Positions 12,460 through 22,199 of a DNA stretch of 64,000 nt are shown piece after piece. The stretch is from assembly GCF_037975245.1 (NCBI RefSeq), contig NC_092570.1, positions 19,913,418-19,977,417 on the forward strand, read 5' to 3'. Position 1 is the stretch's first letter, and each line of letters begins with the position of its first letter. The stretch is from Apostichopus japonicus (lineage: Eukaryota; Echinodermata; Holothuroidea; Aspidochirotida; Stichopodidae). A model generated the notes under the pieces. It worked only from the letters and a program-made list of their open reading frames with translations, was not told the DNA's origin and did no database searches. Made by a program: the position numbers and the translations under genes.

Positions 12460-13534
12460 ACTCTTAATGACGGTACTGAACAATTAGGCTTTTTATTGAC
12501 ACGTTCATACTGCCAGACAGTTTTTTGAAGAGGCAAGCTCCAGATATGGTCCCTTTGCTGACATGAAAGACCCGTGGACTTGGAGTTGAATAGAGTCTGT
12601 CGCGAGAGAATATTTAGGAGTATGAATATGCATTGCTTCCAGACATCACTTCTCAACCCTCTTGCAGATATCATGCCCATATCGCGTGCTGCTAAGAAAA
12701 AGTTTGAAAATTGTGTTTGCACTTGCCTTAAGAGGATTCTTCTAATGTGGTGGTTTTTTCTTCGGTGATAGGTAAAAGGGTGGGGGGGGGGCCAAGAGGT
12801 GGAGAGAGAGAGAGAGAGTGAGGAGGGGCAATTGGATGGAGAAGGAGGGGTAAATCTTGTATGTCTTCCCCGTAACGCTGGATTTTCAAGTCAACACAAA
12901 GAAAAAATGCAAATTAGAATCAAAAGAATGAACCTTAGTTCCTTGATCTGAAACGAACCTTTCGAACCAACGTTTTGTAATGTGTGGTTTTGTAGCATCA
13001 GCGGAACGACCTATAGCTGTTATCATTCTCTAAATATCAAGTTAGTAATTATAAAGTTTGTTGATTACAAGTGTCAATGATGTAATTTATCAAAGTTTTG
13101 CTGTTTGCTGTGTAAACAAATCGGCAATTTGATACTTAAAGGGATCATGTTCTTGACATTTAAGAAATCTTGGACATTAAGCAAAATTCGAATAGTTTAT
13201 TGAATAGTTCATAGTATTATTTCACAATCGAAAAGCACTTTTATGGTATACACAACAAAGACTGTCGACCATACAATATTATAATTGCTTCATTTTGAAA
13301 GTTTGACAGGATGAAACAGGGTCCTGTTATTCACAAGTACAACACCTTTAAGGTGCTGTAAATACATTAACCATCTCGGTTTATCTACTAACGTACATAG
13401 TTCCATTCAAATGAAATCTTACGCCTTGGGTTTAACCATTTCAGTGTTACTTTACAGACGAGCCTGTTCGTGCACACTCCTGAGGGTTTCATCAAGTTTC
13501 TCAACATTATTCAGGTGGTATATTGCCAGTAAAC
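12460..13534. other. Upstream region of the Cys-rich gene; nothing else recognised
   Basis: No coding signal. A (GA)n tract with G-runs lies near 12780-12840. The promoter of the gene starting at 13535 should be here, but no convincing core element is visible. A possible splice acceptor, ttattcag at about 13507-13514, suggests a separate 5' untranslated exon. Confidence 0.3.
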
Positions 13535-15021
13535 ATGAAAGGCATAACAAGCCTAGCGTTTATCAGTTTGTTTATCGGTTTGGCCTTTTCGGCTGTGAAG
13601 ATCGAAACGAAAACTCGAGAGGATGTCCCAAATGACCAGATCCAAAATATGATTCGGAACCTTGATAAAGAAACGCCAATGAAATCACACCCTAACTTCG
13701 CTACAGATGAAGGAACAGGACTACTGACCAAGGAAGAACTAGATATCATCAGAAAGAAACTCAGCCATCTGACCGGCGATCAAATCCAAGGATTTATCAA
13801 GAAATTGGACACGATGGACATCGACAATCTAAAGGAATTCATCGCTGATATCCCTAAAACACAGTCCGTTGCAGAGAAGTCACTTTTTCGAAGAACGTAA
13901 GTGAATATGTTTCAAATGTCTTGATGTATGAACTTCGTCCATGTATGGGAAAATTAAAAGCGATTTTTTGTATTTCATTTTTAGACGTATACCGATGTAA
14001 ACGGTATTGAAAAAATTAATCTTACTTTGTCAATGTGCAATAAGAATTCCACTGTAAGACCATACATTTCTATTGGCTTTATGGACACTTAAACATACAT
14101 TAAACTAACGGATACGGTATAAAATTATGAAACTCACACGGAGACGGTTAGAGTTGTTTGACTATTATTTTTCTTTCAATTCCATGTTAAAAGGCTTTAT
14201 AATTGTATACATAATTATACAAACTTTATTAAGTTTATGAAACTTAGCCTAAGTATAGACAAGGACATTTCATATTACATACATTATAAGAACATTAGTG
14301 CATGTGTGATATATACATATAGGCCAATATATCTTATTATAATGCAACCTAACGAACATGCACCTGATCAATTGGTTCGAATATAAACGGACGAGAACTG
14401 AACTCAAATATTCTTGACTTACTGGTGATTGCGTGTTCCAGTTTATCCCAATTTAATATTACGAAACCACTTTATAAATATACATATCAAATTATACATT
14501 CAGGCTATATGTATCAAAATATGAAGCAACAGCTGCATAAAAGACCCAAAGACAGATTAAAAAAGTATGCTTCCCGTACCGGGAATCGAACCCGGGCCGC
14601 GTGGGTGAAAGCCACGAATCCTAACCACTAGACCATACGGGACTACTTATTGGTTCTGCAAAAGGAATAATGATATATTCATAAACTCTTGTGCCATCTC
14701 GATCGTATTTAAAGAAAATCACAATGATAAAAGAAAGTGATCAACCGGTGTATCTGGAGTACAAATAATGTACCAACCCTGTGAATTGGGAGGATAGAGA
14801 GAGAGAAGGGGAGGAGGAAACCTTTCATACAACTGGAAAAGGAAACCAGAATTTAAGCCTAGAATTCTGCCAGGCCGTGAAAGATTAACGAATTCATTTA
14901 TTTAGGTTATACAGCTGCCAATGAATGACCAGCAGTTTGGTAGACTAGAACAGCAAGCCTTTTTTCAAAGGGGTGAAACAATCGATACACCATAAATAGA
15001 GAGCTGTCAAATATATATATA

Positions 15022-15067
<46 letters not shown>

Positions 15068-16145
15068 AATGAAAATCTTAATGAGTTGGAAAATCAAGAA
15101 CAGTGAAAAAACTTCCAGCCTCCACCGGGATTCGAACCCGGGCCTTCCGCTCTTTACGCGGACACCATAACCACTAGGCTATGGACGCTGATTGTATGTC
15201 CAGAGGTTCGAAACCGGTAAGGGAGGTCGTAATTCCACTGTAGGCGTTTGTCACCTGCATCGAACAATGCTAGTTCTGTTTTTGGTGACATATATATATA
15301 TATATATATATACTCTCTGTGAGAGCACTGAGCTACATGTGTACTCGTACTCGTGGAATTGTACTCGGGTCATTTTTAAAGGTGTAAGTACTTGTGCTAA
15401 TAGAGCCTTGTACCCGTACTCATACCAAAAGAAATAATACTGGTACCCGTACTCATGTCAAGAGAAATATAATACTGGTACTCGTATAGGCCACTCGTGC
15501 TGTTGTTTACTCATAATACAAGTTTATCTATAGACCAAAAATATTGATTATCATAGTCACTACTGAGTGGCAGTTAGGCTGTATATATTGGTGTCACAAA
15601 TAACCTAAGGTTGAATAAATTATCACCTTGCTACTATGGTTTGTAAATGTTACTACTACATGGTTTTACAAGTTGATCATGATTTATTTTCTTTCCTTTT
15701 CCTTAATTTAATATTTATTTATTTCAGTTGCTGGTGTGATCTTAAGTGGGGACCCTACAATAACCCGAATGATGTGAAGGACATGTACCAAATGTATCAC
15801 TTTGACCCCGTTCAAAAGAGTATTCTTTTTGACCTTACGTGCCGGGATATGTTGCGAGAATGCCGTTCATTTTGTATGGACTATGCCCAGGATTTCTTCC
15901 ACCAGACCGTTCCTGTTATCTCCGATGCAGGCGGTATTCGCGCCTGTCATCATTTTTCGTCGACCATCTTACGGACGAACAGTCGACACATTTTCCTGAC
16001 TTACAAAGCCGACCACTGCCAGGATACCGTGCACGAGTATTTAGGTGAGGTCTGCTGTTGGAAATGTAACACGGGGGAACGTATTCGGTACAACCATGGG
16101 TGTATCAACAATCCGCCTAATGATTGCGAACTTTACGTTCGATAG
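13535..16145 (+). CDS. Secreted 12-cysteine protein, two exons, family not recognised
   Basis: Exon 1 is 13535-13896 (120 codons plus two bases, donor AAC|gtaagt). Exon 2 is 15728-16145 (acceptor tttatttcag, stop TAG at 16143-16145). Joined, they give about 259 residues. The protein opens with a signal peptide, MKGITSLAFISLFIGLAFSA. A charged helical region of about 100 residues without cysteine follows (EELDIIRKKLSHLTGDQIQG and similar), rich in Lys, Asp and Ile, likely alpha-helical and possibly a propeptide. Exon 2 supplies the whole Cys-rich domain with 12 cysteines in the order CWC, C, C, C, C, C, CC, C, C, C, enough for six disulfides. Trp and Tyr are frequent. I do not recognise the fold; a small extracellular ligand or defence-type protein is possible but not shown. 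An in-frame upstream ATG is absent, so the start at 13535 is preferred. The intron holds a tRNA gene and a SINE. An AATAAA lies at 16934-16939. Confidence 0.75.
14559..14564 (-). terminator. RNA polymerase III terminator of the tRNA-Glu gene
   Basis: A run of six T on the minus strand, six bases after the tRNA 3' end, which is the normal Pol III stop signal. Confidence 0.85.
14571..14642 (-). tRNA. tRNA-Glu (anticodon TTC)
   Basis: Read on the minus strand from 14642 to 14571 (72 nt). The acceptor stem TCCCGTA pairs fully with TACGGGA and is followed by discriminator A. The A box is TGGTCTAGTGGTTAGG. The anticodon stem CGTGG/CCACG encloses the loop CTTTCAC with anticodon TTC. The T arm CCGGG-TTCGATT-CCCGG is perfect. 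It lies inside the intron of the Cys-rich gene on the opposite strand. All stems are intact, unlike the SINE tRNA-like regions, so this should be a working gene. Confidence 0.95.
15010..15060. repeat. (AT)n microsatellite at the 3' end of a SINE
   Basis: TA tract that directly continues the ATTTATAT tail of the SINE at 15061-15290. A second short tract touches its other end at 15291-15312. Confidence 0.9.
15061..15290 (-). mobile_element. tRNA-derived SINE, family A, full-length copy 2
   Basis: It matches the copy at 3151-3385 along its whole length: 5' unit, tRNA-like core (about 15118-15190) and 50-bp tail. Here the anticodon loop reads GTAAAGA. It is flanked on both sides by (AT)n and sits in the intron of the Cys-rich gene. 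Confidence 0.8.
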
Positions 16146-17576
16146 GAACAACGACCTGCTTGAACCCTTTGAGACTTTTGTCAACATTTCTGTATGATCT
16201 ACATACTGAATAGATGAGGAATTTAATAGGCTCTGTAGTATGACAAGCATGCAATAGTTAGTTTTTCTGTCAACTACAAGCAATATTTGCTTCGGTGGGT
16301 ACTTTAAGTTTACCAAATCGATATAATTAGTGTATTAGGAAAAGGAAACATTAAACAGCTGAGGGTGTAATTGATAAAAATAAGACATTCTCGTAGAATA
16401 TTCCCATCAAATGAGGCAAGAATAATCAAGTAATTAATCAGTCCAGTCGGTTCTCTCCATCCCAGAACACTTATTTTTTCATATTAAATAACCAATCACA
16501 TATAACAAGCTAATAATTCAAAACTTTAAAACTTTTTGATTTGTACTTCGTTATTGTTGCATTTTTTATAGCATTTTAATATAACATATACTATCAGCAA
16601 ATTGATCAAGATAAGCTTAAAGAAACTGTTTCATGAGAAAGTTTTTATGCAAATGATTATATTTGGGTGTAATCTGTTGGCAAACAATGTGAAAGTTATG
16701 TTGAAGGGAAATATCATCCACGCTGCTATGTAGAAAACCCCATCTCAGTATCCTGCCTCTAGCTCGAGATATGGTGGATTTAATGTAACCTATTTTGACT
16801 AGCTTAACCTTCAAATCTTCCAGGAAGTTGAATCACAGTAGGGAATCTGTGACGTCATGTGGAAAAATGCTCTTCAATATATTTTAAACTTAGACTAATT
16901 ATAATCTTCATATTGTTGTATCTTTGAAACCTGAATAAATTTGGAATGTTTACTTAACTGTCAAAGTTCTCTGAATTTCATTACAATGCATGTTTTTCAT
17001 TAAAATGTTTTTTTTCCCCTGTGCATAAATGATTGACAAATGATTTAGAAAAACAAAGAAATTTTCAGCTGAATTGCCCTGATGACATCATCCAATCTGC
17101 TGTTGCCAGATGCATTTACAAAATATCACAAAATTTATAAAACTTAAATCTTCGCGATACAAAATGTTATGAAGATGTAGTTTTCGCTAAAAGATTCGGA
17201 AAATTTTCAGCACTTTTGCAAAGCAATCAATTTTACCCATCAGAAAAACTTAGTATAGCTATTTCATATTAACGACACGCACTCACCCACACACTAATCA
17301 TCCGCCTGCATGACTACATAGGTTATGATTATCATCGAAACCAAAAAAACAAGAAACCCGCGGTTTAAGATATCACCTTTCAGTGAAAACTCGTATACAC
17401 TTGTTTAAAAAATCTTGTGAACCATAAAAACGTGTGCACACAAAAATTTTCAGTAATGATTATCACCAAGCAAACAAATATTCCTAAATTTGCTTACAAA
17501 TATTTCGTAACATTTGGAAACACTTTAACCTATTTGAAGCGGTTTTATTCACAGACGTCTATGGCAAGCCACATGT
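16146..17576. other. 3' region of the Cys-rich gene and non-coding sequence
   Basis: Contains the probable 3' UTR with AATAAA at 16934-16939. Nothing else is recognised. Confidence 0.35.
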
Positions 17577-18000
17577 GCAATAATTCGATAAACCCAGTTT
17601 ATCGCCGTTAAACTCTGTTTTGCGATCGACAAACTGAGTTTATCGAGCGAAAAGCAGAGTTAACGGCGATACACTCGGTTTGTCGAATTATTGCACATGT
17701 GGCGTGTCATATCCAATTCGATAAACTCGGTTTATCGAGCGATAAACTGAGTTTATCGATAAACTCAGTTGATCGATAAACAGAGATAATCGATAAACTT
17801 AGTTTATCGAGCGAAAAACATAGTTCCAATTTGATAAACTCGGTTTATCGCCGACAATCTTAGTTTATCGAGGTAACCCTGCTTTTCGCTCGATAAACTG
17901 AGTTTATCGCGACAATCACGGTTATCCATTCGATAAACTGAGTTAATCGATCGAAAAACAGAGTTTAACGGCGATAAACTCGGTTTATCGAATTATTGCA
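17577..18000. repeat. Palindromic CGATAAACTnrGTTTATCG array (fold-back element)
   Basis: About 420 bp built from many copies of a palindromic unit of the type CGATAAACTCGGTTTATCG, with variants such as GAGCGATAAACTGAG and CGCCGTTAAACTCTG. The ends are inverted: GCAATAATTCGATAAAC on the left and its complement on the right. Inside, 17567-17704 is itself a fold-back bounded by GCCACATGTGCAATAATTC and its complement. It has no coding capacity. Its right edge overlaps the last codons of the minus-strand receptor exon. Confidence 0.85.
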
Positions 18001-18517
18001 TATTCTTGGTTCTCTGAATGAATCGGTTTGCTTTTAACAGTACGAACCATTTTGCTTTCGTCATGGCGTCCACTCGTGCTTCCGATCTTAACTGCATGCC
18101 GTTGCGATTGCTTAGGACTATCTACCATTGCGTAGTTGTCATCAGCTAGAGATGTTTCCACTACATCCTTCATTTGCATGGATAGAGAATCGTATGCATG
18201 ACTATTATCATTAATGTCGTCATACGTTGCGTTAGTATCTCTAAAAACATCAGAAATTGTGCGTTGGTATAGGTATGGTTGTAATATGGCGTATTGTAGT
18301 CAGATTCGTGTTTATCATTTGGAGTGGTAGCCTTCGCCTTCTTATCACCTTTATTCACTTTACGGTTCGACTTATTTTGTTCCCTGCAAAAACGGTAAAC
18401 AATTAAAACAACGATAAAGACCACAACTAGACTAACTAAACTGACTCCAATGACGATTACGACTAAAAATCGATTTCCATTAGCCAATTGACTTGGACCA
18501 TCCACGTTTAAGAACTT
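17985..18517 (-). CDS. Last exon of a single-pass receptor with ITAM-like tail; contains a frameshift
   Basis: On the minus strand, after the acceptor ...tactaaaag at 18518-18519, the frame reads KFLNVDGPSQ, which looks like the last strand of an Ig-like or FN3 domain. A transmembrane helix follows (about FLVVIVIGVSLVSLVVVFIV, then VLIVYRF) and then a basic stop-transfer stretch. The tail has Tyr-rich ESDYNTPYYNHTYTN, after which the original frame degenerates. A second frame opens at about 18270 with ISDVFRDTNATYDDI and continues to a stop at 17985-17987. That second frame has YDDI-(6 residues)-YDSL, fitting the ITAM consensus YxxI/L x6-8 YxxI/L, then YAMV and YAII. No GT donor lies in the overlap, so an intron does not explain the switch. 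It is either a sequencing indel or a pseudogenising mutation. The stop codon is the TAA of a CGATAAA repeat unit. The extracellular exons, which should lie at higher coordinates, were not found. Confidence 0.55.
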
Positions 18518-19073
18518 CTTTTAGTACAAAGGTTAGAGGTTCAAATTAAAAGTGGGATGAGCAGTGAGGTTGGGGGGGGGGGGCGGAGGGCTGTGCCGGG
18601 TCCGTGGAGGGAACAGAGAGGGGCCAAGGACCAGGATGAAACCAAGCGTTAACCTTATGAAAATCAATAATTATCATCGTTCTCTGCTTCCACAAACCAC
18701 AAACAGATAATTAGTAGAAATCTGCATCGTGAAGCAGGTTTTTGGTATCAGCACTAAACTAAAACTTTCACAATCTACTCCCCAACATAATCACCCTTTG
18801 TAAATATTGCGATCTTCCGCCATACGAATCACCTCTTCTCGTGCCAGACTGGTGCAATTAGCTGTCAATTTACCCGAACAGGTAATGATAATAACATGGT
18901 ATGCAGTCTGTTTTGTTTTGTACGCAAAGAACGTTAGTCTATGGTGAAGTATATACCTATAAGCTGATATATTATGACAGCAAGAGACATTCTCTATGCA
19001 CATCACTTCGGCTACATATGTCTGCCTGTCTGTTTGTCTGCGCATTTATGTCTGTCGTGACACCTTCATATGA
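18518..19073. other. Intron or upstream sequence of the receptor; nothing certain
   Basis: A G-run lies at about 18571-18585. A short minus-strand frame at about 18788-18860 (NCTSLAREEVIRMAEDRNIY) could be an exon of the receptor but has no clear boundaries. Confidence 0.25.
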
Positions 19074-19081
19074 CGTGTCCT

Positions 19082-19431
19082 CAAGGGCGTAGGAACCGGG
19101 GGGGCCCCAGTGAAAAATGTGGAGGGGCGGAAGTATCATTCCGCCCCCCCGCTCCGCAAGTCAGAAAACCCCTTTTTCATTTCCAAATGAGAAAAAAAAT
19201 CTCATTTGGAGCACCAAATTGCATCTAAGGCCAGGTGAAAATACAAAATTAAGTTTACAAAATGGAGTGGGGTGTTGAAGTGTGCTATATTGCACCAAAT
19301 TGCATCTGAGGCCACCTGGAAATGCAAAAAATTCCAAAGGGGAGGGGGACACCCCCTCCCCTTAGACCCCTCCCCCAGGCCGGCCATCAGTCTTCAGCCC
19401 CCCCACTCAAAAGTACCTTCCTACGCCACTG
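19082..19431. mobile_element. Short hAT element (350 bp)
   Basis: The left end is CAAGGGCGTAGGAACC and the right end, read inward, is CAGTGGCGTAGGAAGG. The 8-mer CGTGTCCT flanks it exactly (19074-19081 and 19432-19439). It has C/G-rich tracts inside each terminus. Within it, the phrase gcaccaaattgcatct occurs twice, about 80 bp apart. No coding capacity. Confidence 0.88.
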
Positions 19432-19439
19432 CGTGTCCT

Positions 19440-22199
19440 TGTCTATTCGTATGACAACCATTGAACTAAAGTGAGCGCTTTAGGCTTTTCTAATATACCT
19501 TTACTCTCCACCCACGTCAGTCACAACTCGTATATGTTTACTTGAAGAGACACTGATATATGCAAGTACATACAAATAATAATTTGTTTGCTCATTTCAA
19601 TGGGAAATATCCTAAGCAAATGCCATTCATGATAATAGCGACACTTGACATTCAAATAGTAATCAACGATTTGTTATTAAGATTACAGTTGGTAAATATG
19701 AGGTCACCCCTACATGAGATGCAATTTTCTCTCGAATCAAGTCGTAAAGACACATGTAAGTACAACATGAACCATGATAACGTCGTGGCAAAGTTCACAC
19801 CTCTGAACTGTTTTCATATGCCATACTAACTTGGCTAGTCTCTCGTGTCCCCCCCCCCCCCCCCCCGTTGTAACAGTGGCTTAATCACGGTGCGGATGTA
19901 ATTGTTGTATTAGACCCTAATCCACTACACCAGATTCACCTCGAAGAAGTGCCAAATTAAGACTGTCCGGGGTCCATGAGGCAACATTTGTTTGGTCCAT
20001 TCCCCTTTATCCATTTTTGTAGAAACAATTCGAAAATAAGCCCGTTGACCTTTGCGCCTGTTAACTTTTGGGACCATTGATCTTTGGGCCCATAGGCAAG
20101 TTGCCTCATCTCCCAACTGGATAATTCGCCCCTGCCCCCTATAGATGTCCCGAATAAAACGCAAGTGAATACAAATATACTTACTCCGTCGTAATATTTT
20201 GTCCAAAAAGAAGTACATGGATTAAAATTAATTTTAATAAATTTGTCCAAGTTGTTTGATAGCTTTACAAGTGTAGGTCATCAGCTTGTTAAGTCAATTT
20301 GATGTTCTATTAAATTATTGCAGCAAACAGTTGAAACACATTTATAAAGGAGTGCTTTGCCTGATCATCTTATTTTGAATAATATTCCGCAGGGTTTGAA
20401 ACATTGCTGACCAAACTGAACAATCTGATTCTCTGCACGAAGTGATTATTAATCTATGTAATAAAATAACTTGTATAAATGAATAAATAATAAAAACGAC
20501 GGCAATACAAGGACGCACAGTACATGATTAATCACGTATATCGTGATATAAATGGAAGTTAAGTTTTGGCAGTCTCACAGTGTTTGCTACCATGTTACCG
20601 TCGTAACGTTTCTTTCAAAAGAGATAGATATCGGTCACAATTGGTCAAACATGATGTAGTCAGTACTATTTATGTATGCTGATGTTGCATCTTGTCGCAA
20701 CATGCCCTTCTATAGGACTGTATGAGTGTATATGATGAGCATTATATGTATAAGTAACATACTTTCTAGAGCTATAAATTTCTGTGAAAGTGATGCAAGC
20801 AAGATAACAACTTAGTACAGTCTCATTCATAGCTTATGCAGTCATGCATGTACATGGGTGATACGGAATGCTATAGTTTGACAACTCAACTGGCTGAATT
20901 AAATGGTTTATCGAGACGACACGTCGCTTTCATATTATAACGGGATCGAACAAATGTCATTTCATCGCTATAATATAAGCTACCAGTAAAACCTGCTATT
21001 ACATCCTAAACATGTAGAGTATATAGGCAAAATGCGTTTATGCTGCTGTTCACCGCACATTCATTGATTTATGCGTTGTGTAGTGAGCAACATATTGGTT
21101 TTCTTTCTCTGTTTTCCCCTCATTTCATAGATTTTTTACACCTTTGCATGGTGTGCAGATTGTTACAGCAGAGACCACCTGTGTGTTTATCAAGCACGTG
21201 TAGTATCGATCCAAACCAATATCGAATATTGGGTAAGGACTGCACCAAAACGATATATATATATATGCCCAGTACCTGCCAACATGTTTGGAAAACATTT
21301 CGTCATTTCAAACCTGGATATTTAATATAAGTTTAGTTGCTTCTCCAAGAAACATTCCGATCAGTTATCTGGATTAACTTTGGTCTCCGATCGGTGTGGG
21401 ATTTTTTTTTCTGATTTATAACCACGAGATCTGATACTTAACATAGGAAAATGGATCTTTTGTATATTTGTTTGAGCATCTTCCGCACAACAATCGGAAT
21501 AGGGTACTTCGCAATCAAAGGAATTCTGAATCAACTTAATACGAGAAAGGTAATGATGTAAGCAGCATTTAGACTTGTAATATTCTATTACACTTAAACT
21601 ATGAGTATCCTATATCTAACATGATCGTCTACGGAGTTGTAGGAGTAACCCCTACATGGGTGGGGTGCAGTGTGCCTCCAAAAATTGTTCTGTTTCCCTG
21701 CCCCCCTCCAAAATGTCAGAATGTTCTCTCTTTTTTTATAGAAAATAAGTTCCGCGTGGCCCATGGCTAGAAAAGCTTTGGCCCCCTATAAGTCTGCATG
21801 AGTGCATATATTGTCAGCCTGCTACACTAATATTACGTTACTAAATTTAAGATCTCGAGCTTCCAAACCAATCTAAAATAGTGAGCATGGATAAATGAAC
21901 CTACCACACTTTCATAGCACACATATGTAGGCCTAGTCTAATTTGAATATAAGATTTTGAAGGTGAGCAAGAGTTCTTTAGTGCCATTCAGTGATTAGGG
22001 TAAGTAACAGGTGATTGCACCATTTTTTTTTTGGTCATGAGGAAAGGAACGGGTATTGGGAGGTGAACGTGGGGGGGGGGTGGGGTGGAGAGGTAGATAT
22101 ACTCCATAAAGTCTGGGGGTGGAGAGGTAGATATACTCCATAAAGTCTTTGTAAAGGATATTGCATTTGCATTTGAGTCAGTGAAAACATGTGGATCTG
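19440..22199. other. Upstream region of the sulfotransferase gene; no confident feature
   Basis: A C-run lies at about 19850-19866. At 21451-21549 a frame from ATG reads MDLLYICLSIFRTTIGIGYF and on to ...NTRK before a gtaatg donor. It could be an alternative first exon of the sulfotransferase, because the phase fits an acceptor-like ttttcag-type site at 22275-22286. This is only a possibility. G-rich tract near 22070-22082. Confidence 0.3.

Noticed and set aside
18791-19045. Minus-strand frame with NCTSLAREEVIRMAEDRNIY as an upstream exon of the receptor
   Set aside because: No convincing acceptor or donor and no domain match; noted only as a possibility.
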